Translations under genes and position numbers: made by a program
NCBI GenBank assembly: GCA_021325115.1
Contig: JAJPHU010000125.1
Coordinates: 1-45,526, forward strand
DNA from: Planctomycetota bacterium
Lineage (GTDB): Bacteria; Planctomycetota; Planctomycetia; Gemmatales; Gemmataceae
Reading direction: 5' to 3'
Length of the DNA: 45,526 nucleotides
Notes under the pieces: generated by a model
Databases searched by the model: none
What the model saw: the letters and a program-made list of their open reading frames with translations, nothing else
What the model was told of the DNA's origin: nothing
In this document: in pieces, positions 19,003 through 28,323 of the stretch
Position numbering within the stretch: position 1 is the stretch's first letter
Layout: each line of letters starts with the position of its first letter

Positions 19003-21978
19003 CTAACGGTCGCGGCCCGATGGTTGGCGGAGCGGCGGCCGGAAGAGCGCAGAGAGTTTGCTGCTCCATCCACTCCCTGGCGATCGCGGTTCGGTTTTTT
19101 CCGGCGGCATTCCTTCAACGGTGCTCATCTCCGGCTCCTCTTTCTTGTCTGTCATCGGCTCAATGCGAACGTCATCAAAATACACTGTGCCCAGCCCCGT
19201 CAGTGCCATACTCACGTGGACCAGGCCGGACTCCGGCACGGTGCGATAAAGGATAAATTGTTTCCAAATAGTCGGTTGTGTTAGACGCACCGCCAGCGGC
19301 TCGCCACCGGCGCTGTCGTACAATAACGCGCCATCGGGAGAGCCGGTGATTGCCTCCGGCACACACACCCAGGCGCTGATACGCACCGGCGTGCCGGGCG
19401 GCAGATGCACCGCCGGACTGTGGATGGCCAGGAACGTTCGCTCCAACACCTGCGGCGTTTTCAGGGCATTTTTGGCGCTGAGTTTGAGCATCAGACATTG
19501 CTTGCCCTCGCGCGGATTGTTGGCCACGCGCTTGGCCTCGCCTTGCACGTCATCCAAGGACGGTACTTCTTCCAGACTCCAGTTGCGCTGTTGTTGGTAG
19601 GGGGGCGATTCAAAATCGCCTTCCAGCAGGACGTTTTTGCCGGGGTGCAGCTTGACGATCGCGTTGTAATATTGCCAGAAGCGCGGCAGGGTGTAGAAAC
19701 TGAGGGCGAAGGGACAAGCTACCGGCGTGGTCAGTTTTTGCACGGCGGCATCCCAGTGTTGACGCATAAGGATGCGCAGCGCCCGCAAAGCCAGCTGTGC
19801 ATCGGCATAGGCGTCGTTGAATTCGCCGTCAATACGGTGCTTGCGGCTCTTTTCCAGCCATTGCCGGGCTGTGTCCAGAAGTGCATCGCCGTCGTGAATT
19901 TTCTTGCCCATCGTCTTCAATTCTTCGTGAATTTTTGCCACTTTGACGATCTCTTCTTGGGCTTGATCGTGAATCCATTGGGCAGCGTCCATGCGCATCG
20001 ACCGTTGCATTTCTTGAAAGCGCGGTATGAGGCTGCCGCGGCCCAGGACATCAGCCGTGAAGACAAGGGCGCTGGTCAGGTTGAAATTGCGCAGGATGAC
20101 TTCCCGACCGCCGAGGATGGGCTTGCTCGGATAGGAGCGGATGCCGCCGGGCGAGACTTCCCAGGCCGTGTAGTTCTCCGGCACCATGACTTTCAAGCGG
20201 ACCTGGGAAAGATAGCCTTGTGGCGGAACATATTGCGAACCAGGCCCCATCCAGATCGGCAGCACGAGCACAGCCTTATCGCATTTCAAGACGGCGGCCA
20301 TGACATTGGGATCGGGCACCTCCGGAAGTCCGGGTACTTTGGGCAGCCAGGCAGTAACCCATTGTGGGTCTTTATTAGCGGTGACGAGCAGCGGTTCGAG
20401 CAAGCGCAGTTCCTGGTTGAGCAGAGCCAGGGCCAGCAGGCGATCGCGGCCCATGTGGCTGTCGGCTAAAAAGCGGTCCGACCAGTAGCCGAGGCCGCGG
20501 AAGCCGCAGCCGATCGCGATGTATGACAAGAGGCGGATCTGTTCCGGCTGCGGGCCGATCGGCTCGCTGAATCGGCCCGTCGTGCGCTCGTAGGCAACGG
20601 TCATAAACCAGTCGGGCAAGTGGGTTTGAATCCAGGTCCAGCAGAAAGCATCAGGCGGCAACAGGGCACGCCGCTGCATCAGCCATTGGCGATAATCGTT
20701 CAGCTCCAGGCTGGTCAGCAGCGGCCAGCGGTGGGTGCCAATCATCAGTTGTTGATTGCCGGCGCGCGAATAGGCGAGGAAGCCATCGCGGACATCGGCG
20801 GCCAACGGACGAAGCGGATCGACATTGTGGATGGCCTGGGCTGTACTCATAACGGCCCGGCTTTTCTCGAAGGGCAGGTTGCCGCCCAGGTCCCAGCATA
20901 GTACCGCTTGCTCGCGGAGAAAGCGGCTGACATTGCGGCCCAGTGCCTCGTTGGCCGTCAACTGGCCCTGGACCTTGCCGCCCGGCTGCTCGACGATCTG
21001 CGGCGCGTTCAGCGTCGGAATGATCCAGAAGCCGAGATTGGCGGCGTTTTCGATCAGGCCCGATGGCGCGCTTTCGTCGAGCCAAATCGTATTGAAACCG
21101 GCGTTGCGCAGCACTTGCAGCGGTGTGCCCGTATGGCGAATGCCCAACAGAAAAAGCCGCTCATTGCCGACTTTCAGATGCCCCCCCTCCAGGCGAACCT
21201 CGTCGGGCCGCTGGTTGATGGCCGGCCGCGCCGGCGTCATCTCTTGACCGCCAGCGTGCAGGGGTGTCTCCGCACCCTGAGTTCGAGGCGTGGAGGCAAC
21301 TCCGCTCGCCGGCAGCGGCATGTCGAACGCTGGACCGGCTTCCAGATCGTCGATCCACACATGTGTTTCACCTGGCCCTGTGTAGACGTTGAGCACCAAC
21401 TGATCGACATAGGCGCCGGTGGCATTGATCTCGTGCTTGAGCGTGCCGGCCAGTAATTGCTGTTGTTGACGCAGCAACTTGACCGGCGTGGGCAGCGATA
21501 ACGGTTGCCAGTGCTGAACGATCTGATAGCGTTCGCCGGGCAGCAGCGCCGTCAGCAGATGGCCGGGATTGTTGGGGTCCCACTCTTTGGGAAAAACAAC
21601 ACGCGCCAACAGCTGCACGCCAGGGCGATTGGCGCGGACCCACAGACTGATGTTGAGATCGTCCGTCACCGGCGCCCGGCCGAGGTTGTAGGTGTAGTGG
21701 ATAAAACTGCCATGTTCCGCTTCAAACTGAATGGTTTCGGAGCGCTGGCCGCTGTGTACCGATTTGTCAGTGAGTTCATGGAGAGTCTCTTTGTAGCTGG
21801 CGTCGTGCGGCCCTGGCAGCCAGAGAGGACTGCGCCCCTCGAAACCGTACTGGATCATCTGTTGCCCGGGAGCAGCGGCGACGAAAGCCAGCACCAGACC
21901 AATGCAGAGAGCAAAAGGCAGAAGGCAGGTCCTACCCGTCGGCTTTTCCTTCTGCATTCTGCAGGCTGCGTTCTGCAT
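19003..21978 (-). CDS. Large secreted protein with glycoside-hydrolase-like barrel region
   Basis: Signal-like N-terminus; LGIRHTGTPLQVLRNAGFNTIWLDE...LGFWIIPTLNAP resembles GH-A-type barrels; C-terminal carbohydrate-binding-like region. Confidence 0.7.
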   Translation of the reverse strand: MQNAACRMQKEKPTGRTCLLPFALCIGLVLAFVAAAPGQQMIQYGFEGRSPLWLPGPHDASYKETLHELTDKSVHSGQRSETIQFEAEHGSFIHYTYNLGRAPVTDDLNISLWVRANRPGVQLLARVVFPKEWDPNNPGHLLTALLPGERYQIVQHWQPLSLPTPVKLLRQQQQLLAGTLKHEINATGAYVDQLVLNVYTGPGETHVWIDDLEAGPAFDMPLPASGVASTPRTQGAETPLHAGGQEMTPARPAINQRPDEVRLEGGHLKVGNERLFLLGIRHTGTPLQVLRNAGFNTIWLDESAPSGLIENAANLGFWIIPTLNAPQIVEQPGGKVQGQLTANEALGRNVSRFLREQAVLCWDLGGNLPFEKSRAVMSTAQAIHNVDPLRPLAADVRDGFLAYSRAGNQQLMIGTHRWPLLTSLELNDYRQWLMQRRALLPPDAFCWTWIQTHLPDWFMTVAYERTTGRFSEPIGPQPEQIRLLSYIAIGCGFRGLGYWSDRFLADSHMGRDRLLALALLNQELRLLEPLLVTANKDPQWVTAWLPKVPGLPEVPDPNVMAAVLKCDKAVLVLPIWMGPGSQYVPPQGYLSQVRLKVMVPENYTAWEVSPGGIRSYPSKPILGGREVILRNFNLTSALVFTADVLGRGSLIPRFQEMQRSMRMDAAQWIHDQAQEEIVKVAKIHEELKTMGKKIHDGDALLDTARQWLEKSRKHRIDGEFNDAYADAQLALRALRILMRQHWDAAVQKLTTPVACPFALSFYTLPRFWQYYNAIVKLHPGKNVLLEGDFESPPYQQQRNWSLEEVPSLDDVQGEAKRVANNPREGKQCLMLKLSAKNALKTPQVLERTFLAIHSPAVHLPPGTPVRISAWVCVPEAITGSPDGALLYDSAGGEPLAVRLTQPTIWKQFILYRTVPESGLVHVSMALTGLGTVYFDDVRIEPMTDKKEEPEMSTVEGMPPEKTEPRSPGSGWSSKLSALFRPPLRQPSGRDR

Positions 21979-22177
21979 TGGGAAAGCTCCTTGCGCAACA
22001 AGGGCGAACCAACGGGGCGGAATTCATAGCAAAGGGGCGGCGATCGGCCAAGAGCAATTCGCGCTTGCCCGCCAATGCCGATTGTGCGACAAATCTACGC
22101 AGCCAGCGAGCGGGACGTATCAACGCCCCGGTAGAAATGCCCAGAGCATGGACACGTCCCGCTCGCTGAATTTGAGG

Positions 22178-23260
22178 ATGCCATATATGTCCGGATGGAA
22201 TCGTCCTTCGCTGGCGGTTTATAACGCCGAACGCATCGCTGTGATCAAGCCGAGCGCTCTGGGCGACATCGTCCACAGCCTGCCGGTGCTAACGGCCCTG
22301 CGGCGGCGCTATCCACACGCGCACATCACCTGGGTGGTCAATCAGGTTTATGCCCCGCTGCTGGACGGCCACCGTGATCTGGATGACGTTTTGCCGTTCG
22401 ATCGCCGCGCCTCGCATCGCGGCTGGCAGGCAGCGGCGCGATCGTGGTTAAGTTTCCTCCGCGAATTACAACGGCGGCGTTTCGACCTGGCCATCGACTT
22501 GCAGGGCTTGTTCCGCACGGCCGTGATGATGGCAGCAACCGGAGCCAAACGGCGTGTCGGGCTGAGTACGGCCCGCGAAGGGGCAACGTGGACCTACACC
22601 GACATTGTTCCTGTGGCGGATTTCAACGCCATTCACGCTGTCGATCGTTGCTGGCGCGTCGCTGAAGCACTTGGCGTCGGCGATATGCCCAAGGAATTCC
22701 ACATCCCAATCCCCGAGGAAGCCCAACGCTGGGCCGAGGCAACGACACGCGGCTATCCGCGTCCGTGGCTGATGCTCGGTCCTGGCGCGCGTTGGATGAC
22801 CAAGCGCTGGCCGCCGGAGCATTTCGCCGCTCTGGCCCGCCGGGCCTGGGACAACTTCGGCGGTACTGTTTTTGTCGTTGGCGGTGAAGAAGAGACCGCG
22901 GCGGCGCTGGCCGTGCGCCGGCGCTTGTCCGGTCCTTGCCGCGATTTGACTGGACGAACCACCTTGCCGCGTCTGGCTGCGCTGTTGGCGCGCGCCGACG
23001 TAATGCTGGCCAACGACACCGGCCCGCTACACCTGGCCGCTGCCCTGGGCCGACCCATCGTCGCCCCTTATACGTGCACGCGCGTTCGGCTCAATGGTCC
23101 TTATCCTCTCCAGGCTGGCGCAGTCGAAACGACCGTCTCCTGCCGCGGTAGTTACATCAAACGCTGTTCGCGCCTGGAGTGCATGGCGGAACTAACACCG
23201 GAGTGCTTGTGGCCCTCTCTCGCCGATGTGCTGCGTTCCTGGCAGAATTGTTGCGCATAA
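22178..23260 (+). CDS. Glycosyltransferase family 9 (ADP-heptose:LPS heptosyltransferase-like)
   Basis: RIAVIKPSALGDIVHSLPVLTALRRRYPHAHITWVV; LGPGARWMTKRWPPEHFA; NDTGPLHLAAALGRPIVAPYT. Confidence 0.87.
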   Translation: MPYMSGWNRPSLAVYNAERIAVIKPSALGDIVHSLPVLTALRRRYPHAHITWVVNQVYAPLLDGHRDLDDVLPFDRRASHRGWQAAARSWLSFLRELQRRRFDLAIDLQGLFRTAVMMAATGAKRRVGLSTAREGATWTYTDIVPVADFNAIHAVDRCWRVAEALGVGDMPKEFHIPIPEEAQRWAEATTRGYPRPWLMLGPGARWMTKRWPPEHFAALARRAWDNFGGTVFVVGGEEETAAALAVRRRLSGPCRDLTGRTTLPRLAALLARADVMLANDTGPLHLAAALGRPIVAPYTCTRVRLNGPYPLQAGAVETTVSCRGSYIKRCSRLECMAELTPECLWPSLADVLRSWQNCCA

Positions 23261-23408
23261 GGAACGAATGCAACGGAGATGGTTTCTGCACCGAGTGCAG
23301 GGTCGGGACAGCTTGGCCCCTTGCCGCGGACGGCGGCCGCTTACACAATCAGAAGAAGAGCATCCCCCGCGATCAAGACCCCTTTTTTCTCACACAAGGA
23401 GAAGCACC

Positions 23409-24008
23409 ATGACCGTGTGTAAGTATCTCGTTCTCGCTGGCTTCGTTCTCGGCATCTGGATGGCCGCAGTCGGCGGCACGCCGGCCAAGGAGGCCAAGAA
23501 TGAGCTGAACAAAGGAGACAAGGCTCCGTCCTTCGAGGCCACCGATGACCAGGGCAAGACCTGGAAGTCCAGCGATTACGTCGGCAAGAAGGTGATCGTC
23601 GTTTACTTCTACCCGGCTGACTTCACCGGCGGCTGCACCAAGCAAGCCTGCACCTACCGCGATGATATGGACAAGCTGGTCGCCAAAGATATCATGGTCG
23701 TCGGCATCAGCGGCGACAGCGCCAGGACGCACGATCTGTTCAAGAAACACCACAAGCTAAATTACACCCTTTTGGCCGATGAAAAGGGCGAAATTGCCAA
23801 AAAGTTCGGTGTGCCGGTCAACAGAGGCGGCAAGGCCAAAGGTTTCGACGAGAACGGCAAGGAAATCGTGGTCGAACGCGGCGTCACGATTCCACGCTGG
23901 ACCTTCGTGATCGGCAAGGATGGCACCATCATCTACAAGAACCAAAAGGTCAATCCGGCGCAGGATAGCAAGCAGATCTTGGAAGCAGTCGAGAAACAGA
24001 GCAAGTAA
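23409..24008 (+). CDS. Peroxiredoxin (BCP/AhpC-TSA family), exported
   Basis: VIVVYFYPADFTGGCTKQACTYRDDMD; GDKAPSFEATDDQGKTWKSSDY; signal-like N-terminus. Confidence 0.9.
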   Translation: MTVCKYLVLAGFVLGIWMAAVGGTPAKEAKNELNKGDKAPSFEATDDQGKTWKSSDYVGKKVIVVYFYPADFTGGCTKQACTYRDDMDKLVAKDIMVVGISGDSARTHDLFKKHHKLNYTLLADEKGEIAKKFGVPVNRGGKAKGFDENGKEIVVERGVTIPRWTFVIGKDGTIIYKNQKVNPAQDSKQILEAVEKQSK

Positions 24009-24030
24009 CACGGAAGAGCCGCAAAAACGT

Positions 24031-24225
24031 AACGATCCGGAAGCGTAAGGGATGATAAGGCAGCCGTCGCCTTAGAGCTACCGAACCCAGCCTCCTCTCC
24101 CCTCGTGGGGGAGGGCTGGGGTGGGAGGTGTCAGGGCAATGGAGCCAAGGAGTTGTCTCCCCACCCAACCCCTCCCCCACAAGGGGGAGGGAAAAGTCCC
24201 CTAGCCCTTACGCTTCCGGATCGTT
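24031..24225. repeat. Nested inverted-repeat element (outer GGAAGCGTAAGGG arms, inner CTCCCC/GGGGAG arms)
   Basis: Outer arms aacgatccggaagcgtaaggg (24031..24051) and cccttacgcttccggatcgtt (24205..24225) perfect over 21 bp; inner arms cccctcgtgggggagggctggggtgggag and ctccccacccaacccctcccccacaaggggg. Confidence 0.75.
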
Positions 24226-24231
24226 TTTACA

Positions 24232-25380
24232 TCAGCGGCTGACGAGACTAAGCGGCACAGTGGGCGTATCGTTGGCGATGCGCAGTTTTTGCTGGTACAC
24301 CAGCCGGCCAGCGGCATCCTGGGTATAGACGAGCCAGTTGCCGGCAGCCAGCGTGGTCTGAAAGTGTCCCGAACTGTCGGTCGTCAGGGCTTGCCGGCCA
24401 CCTTGCGCATCTGCACAGACGAAGATCACTTTCACGCCGGCCTGCGGCTGACGATCGGGCCGCACTACCTGGCCTTCGGTGTTATGCTTCGGTGCGGAGG
24501 TGATGCGGTCGAAGCGAACGCGCGGCTTGGGCGTCGGAGCGGCCGGCGGCACCGGCACCGGAGCTTGCAGCCGCGGTTGGCGATAGGCGGAGCCATCCGA
24601 ATTCGGCATGCGCGGGATGCGATAATTGTTCGAAGTGGCTCCCGCCTGTTCGGGCGGCAGCGGCTCGTTCGATCCCCCTTGCACGGCCGGCGGTGGAACA
24701 TTGGACTGCCCCGATACAGCAGGCGGAGCAGCGGTTGATCCTCCGGACACGCCCGGGGCCGGCACCATTGGCGTGCCTTGGACAGCCGGCGGCGGAGTGA
24801 CCGGCGTGCCTTGGACAGCCGGCGGCGGAGCAGCCGGGACCGCAGACGAAGGACACGGCGGGGCCGCTACCGGCGCGCCGATGGTCGTGGTGCAGCAGGT
24901 CGTTTGTGGCTCGTAATAAGTTACCTGCTGATAGGTAGTCACCGGCTGCAAGCAGCAGCGTTGCAGATAACTCGTCACCGGGCAACTCTGAGCACGCAGC
25001 CGATAGGTAGTCACGGGGCAAGCGACTTGTTGATAGCTGCACGTGCAGGGATCAAAGTAGCAGCTGTAGCGATAGCTGGTACAAGGCTCATAATAGTAGC
25101 TGGTACGATAAGTCGTGACCGGCTCCAGGTAGCAACTTTGCCGATAAGTAGTCACTGGCTGATAGTAGCAGCGCTGCACGTAGCGGGTGGTGCATTGTTG
25201 GCAACCGCCGCACGGGGCCGGCGCCGCAGCCGCCGGAGCCGGCACGGCGACATAATTGGAGCTTCGGCAATTATGGCAACACACCTGGAAGACATTGTTC
25301 CAGGCCGCAAAGGCGCTGCCGTTCGCCATTGCCAAGGCCGCCAGCGCGCAGCACCACACGGAACCCCACAAGGGTCTCAT
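24232..25380 (-). CDS. Secreted Cys/Tyr-rich repeat protein (YTV-like) with Pro-rich linker and C-terminal Ig/carboxypeptidase-regulatory-like domain
   Basis: Repeats CYYQPVTTYRQSCYLEPVTTYRTSYYYEPCTSYRYSCYFDPC...; PPPAVQGTP repeats; C-terminal GQVVRPDRQPQAGVKVIFVCADAQGGRQALTTDSSGHFQTTLAAGNWLVY. Confidence 0.8.
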   Translation of the reverse strand: MRPLWGSVWCCALAALAMANGSAFAAWNNVFQVCCHNCRSSNYVAVPAPAAAAPAPCGGCQQCTTRYVQRCYYQPVTTYRQSCYLEPVTTYRTSYYYEPCTSYRYSCYFDPCTCSYQQVACPVTTYRLRAQSCPVTSYLQRCCLQPVTTYQQVTYYEPQTTCCTTTIGAPVAAPPCPSSAVPAAPPPAVQGTPVTPPPAVQGTPMVPAPGVSGGSTAAPPAVSGQSNVPPPAVQGGSNEPLPPEQAGATSNNYRIPRMPNSDGSAYRQPRLQAPVPVPPAAPTPKPRVRFDRITSAPKHNTEGQVVRPDRQPQAGVKVIFVCADAQGGRQALTTDSSGHFQTTLAAGNWLVYTQDAAGRLVYQQKLRIANDTPTVPLSLVSR

Positions 25381-25620
25381 GGCACAATCTCCTTACCATC
25401 GGGTTTGCTAAGGGGGCCTCTAGTCTGCTCCAGCACACACTGGAGAGCACCACGAAACCTCTTCTCTGCTTCGGCGCACCCGTGGTTCACGCCGATCACA
25501 TCTTTATCCTTAATGGCATGAAATCATCTATCAAGAGAAGAGAGCGCCTATCAGAACAGGAAATTCCTAACGTGGCTGTTACAATTGACAGGTTCGCTAA
25601 AGTCAACAATAACAACGACG

Positions 25621-25675
25621 CCAGCCCGCCGCGCCAGCAAGAAGAAGAGATACTCTTGTTGGCGCGGCGGGCTGG
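25621..25675. terminator. Long hairpin downstream of the thiol peroxidase gene
   Basis: ccagcccgccgcgccagcaaga / tcttgttggcgcggcgggctgg, 21/22 complementary. Confidence 0.55.
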
Positions 25676-25701
25676 TGGACGGAGGGACGTACAGCTGCAA
25701 C

Positions 25702-26226
25702 TTAACCGGCGACGCTCTTGATAGCGGCCAGTGCCGCATCATAATTGGGATGGGACGTGACTTCCGGCACATACTCAACATAAGTGATGGTGCCGTTCTT
25801 ATCGACGACAAAGACAGCCCGGCTCAACAGCGGCAACGGCAGTCCTTCGATGAGGACGCCGTAATTCTGGCCGAACGAATGATTATGCACGTCCGACAAT
25901 GTTTGCATGTTGGCGATGTTTTCGGTCGTGCAGAAGCGCTTCTGCGCAAACGGCAAATCGAGGCTAATCGTGTAGCAGGCCAGCTTGTCTTTGTAGGAGG
26001 CGAGCGCCTCATCGAACTTGTGCGTTTGCTGGTTGCACACGGGCGTATCCAACGATGGCACCACGCTGAACAGACGCGGCTTGGCTGGCGTCTTATCCAG
26101 GGTGACGAGTTCCAGGCTGCTGTTCAGGCAAGTGAAATTCGGCGCCTTGTCGCCAGCCTTGAGCTGCGGACCAACGAGGGTCTGCGGATTACCCTTGAAC
26201 GTGACCGCGTTTTGACGTTTCTGCAT
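25702..26226 (-). CDS. tpx: Thiol peroxidase (Tpx-type peroxiredoxin)
   Basis: VTFKGNPQTLVGPQLKAGDKAPNF; SVVPSLDTPVCNQQTHKFDE; SDLPFAQKRFC-like segment (LDLPFAQKRFC). Confidence 0.9.
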   Translation of the reverse strand: MQKRQNAVTFKGNPQTLVGPQLKAGDKAPNFTCLNSSLELVTLDKTPAKPRLFSVVPSLDTPVCNQQTHKFDEALASYKDKLACYTISLDLPFAQKRFCTTENIANMQTLSDVHNHSFGQNYGVLIEGLPLPLLSRAVFVVDKNGTITYVEYVPEVTSHPNYDAALAAIKSVAG

Positions 26227-26362
26227 GGGAGCTCCTCTCATCAGGGGAAGGGACACGTTACCAACTCGGTCAAAATATGCCTTGCTTCCGCAAACGTCAA
26301 ACCTTGCCTGATTTTTGGTCCCTGCCAACCGCAGGGCAAACGGGCAGCTTGCCCTGTAGCTC

Positions 26363-26499
26363 GGGTGTCCCTCTGGATTTTGGCGAGCGAGGTTGCGTCA
26401 ACTCCCGAGGAGGTTTTTCTACTCTCTCCCCTACCAGGGGGAGGAAAAAGACCACTCACACGTAAGCCCTCCGACACGCCCAAATCGAGAGAGACACCC
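26363..26499. mobile_element. MITE-like non-autonomous element, 137 bp, 23-bp TIRs, 9-bp TSD
   Basis: TIRs gggtgtccctctggattttggcg / cgcccaaatcgagagagacaccc (20/23). Flanks ctgtagctc at 26354..26362 and 26500..26508, a perfect 9-bp direct repeat. Confidence 0.75.
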
Positions 26500-26598
26500 C
26501 TGTAGCTCTTGCCGTTAGCGGCCGGATTTGGTGAGGAGAACGTCGAGATGTTTGGGCGTGCGTATGGCAGCGGGATCGCACTTGACTATCATTAAATA

Positions 26599-27750
26599 CT
26601 AAAGCCGTAGAAAAATCTGATTCTTCTCCAGATGGCGGACGAAGAGGCAGCAGACGGCAAGGAACAGAGCGAACGCAACCAGGACGAACCACAAGGGCGC
26701 ATCCGCAGGTGCATAGGGCTTGATAGCGTCATCAACCAGGCCGTGAATAATGTAGGCGGCCAGAGCATTGCTGCCTAAAGTGGCGAAGAGTCCTAGCCGC
26801 AGCCGGCCGCGGTCGCAAGCCAGGGCGAAAAGAGCATACAGCGCTAGTGCGAAGCCGGCCGCGAAGGTCTGGTAGGAGACGCTGCCGGAGCGCTGGCTCA
26901 TCGACCACAGGTTGACCGGCCGCGACGGCGGCACGAACGGTGGCTCGACCAGCCAGGAGCGGATGTCCGGCCCGGCGCTATTGGGCGGCGTCACCCGGTT
27001 CAGGCAGGCCAGGGCGTAACCCAGCAGCATCAGGACCGTTCCCCAGACCAGCAGCCGTCCGACCGGCACCCGGGGATGTGCGGCGGTTACCAGGTCGTAA
27101 GCGAGCGAGCCAGTCAAGAGGGGAATGGCCCAGCTCAAAAAGCCAAGCGGGCCGCCATCAATCCCTTTAGGGGTGGTATTGACCCATTCGTAATAATTCC
27201 AATCGATGTAGAACGGCCAGCCCGACAGGCCAGCGGATAAATAGAGGTGCGCCAGACCGGAGAAACAGGCGAAGGCGATCTGAACCGCCGGCCGGGCGGC
27301 CATCACCGGCAGGACCCAAAGGGACGTTACACCGATATGGGTCAGCGTCTGAAACGGGCTGCGCTTGAATGCCTTGAGCCAGTCCCAGCCATCGAGCTGA
27401 CGCAGTGCGCTCCAGCTTTTGACGCCGCCATCGAGATGGTAAAGCACCAGGCCCAACAGAATTAGCCCCAGGCTGCGACGGAAGACGTGCAGATAGGCGG
27501 CCCGCGCCCCTTCGCGTTCCAGACGCCGCCGAAGTGTCAGCCGGTAGGCAAACCCCACCGCGAAGAAGAACTGCGGCATGATCGTATCGGCGTAGCTGCA
27601 ATAAGTATGATGATGCTTGAGGACCGGCAGAATGGAGCCGATCGCCGCGAAGCCGCTGATGAAATTGACCAGGAACATCCCCAGCACGGTATAACCGCGG
27701 AACTGATCGAGCGACACGATGCGTCCTGTTGGCGTGTTTTTTGGGCTCAT
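26599..27750 (-). CDS. Multi-TM acyltransferase / DUF5009-like protein
   Basis: RIVSLDQFRGYTVLGMFLVNF; multiple TM segments; HHTYCSYADTIMPQFFFAVGFAYRLTLRRR. Confidence 0.78.
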   Translation of the reverse strand: MSPKNTPTGRIVSLDQFRGYTVLGMFLVNFISGFAAIGSILPVLKHHHTYCSYADTIMPQFFFAVGFAYRLTLRRRLEREGARAAYLHVFRRSLGLILLGLVLYHLDGGVKSWSALRQLDGWDWLKAFKRSPFQTLTHIGVTSLWVLPVMAARPAVQIAFACFSGLAHLYLSAGLSGWPFYIDWNYYEWVNTTPKGIDGGPLGFLSWAIPLLTGSLAYDLVTAAHPRVPVGRLLVWGTVLMLLGYALACLNRVTPPNSAGPDIRSWLVEPPFVPPSRPVNLWSMSQRSGSVSYQTFAAGFALALYALFALACDRGRLRLGLFATLGSNALAAYIIHGLVDDAIKPYAPADAPLWFVLVAFALFLAVCCLFVRHLEKNQIFLRL

Positions 27751-27829
27751 GGTTTCATTCCATCCATAGGCGAACGGCCAGCATCCGCCGACTGGTGGGG
27801 GCGACCAGCCGGTGGACGCCGCCGTTTGT

Positions 27830-28309
27830 CTATTTGCTCCTCTTACGCTGTTGTTGAGCCAGAACGGCTTCATTTTTTTTGGCCTGGGCAGCGCTAATGG
27901 TAAGCTCGAACGGCGGCAGCTTATTCGTGCCCTTTTCCACGTGCGCTGTCAGGCCAGAGGTTTCGGCCTTGGCATACTTGTTGCCGAACTTGTCCGGTCC
28001 CCAATGCTTGCCGTGCCGATACGCCGGCCATTCCGCTGTCACCCGGTAGTCGCCAGCCGGAGCGCCATCCTTGGTGCTGTATGTCTCCACAACAAAGGAG
28101 CCATCCTCTTCCGTCCACGCCTGGGGTACAATCGCTCTCTCTTTGTCCCCCCAGTCGCCTAAGTGATAGAAGACCAGCCGCACTCCTTTGGCGGGCTGAC
28201 CATTGACCAAGACCTGTCCGGAAACCGGAAAGGGCGGATGAGCGCCATACTTGCTGTTGCTACAGGAGATCAAACATAGGCAAAGACAGATGCTGCCCAG
28301 GTATCTCAT
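27830..28309 (-). CDS. Lipoprotein with carboxypeptidase-regulatory/transthyretin-like domain
   Basis: Lipobox MRYLGSICLCLCLISC; PVSGQVLVNGQPAKGVRLVFYHLG; follows a DUF1559 gene. Confidence 0.75.
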   Translation of the reverse strand: MRYLGSICLCLCLISCSNSKYGAHPPFPVSGQVLVNGQPAKGVRLVFYHLGDWGDKERAIVPQAWTEEDGSFVVETYSTKDGAPAGDYRVTAEWPAYRHGKHWGPDKFGNKYAKAETSGLTAHVEKGTNKLPPFELTISAAQAKKNEAVLAQQQRKRSK

Positions 28310-28323
28310 GGTTCGCTCCTCTC

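Noticed and set aside
23333-23340. GCGGCCGC (NotI site) as evidence on endonuclease specificity
   Set aside because: NotI sites occur several times in this GC-rich window (for example 13602 and 23333). Their presence says nothing about the specificity of the local enzyme without methylome data.
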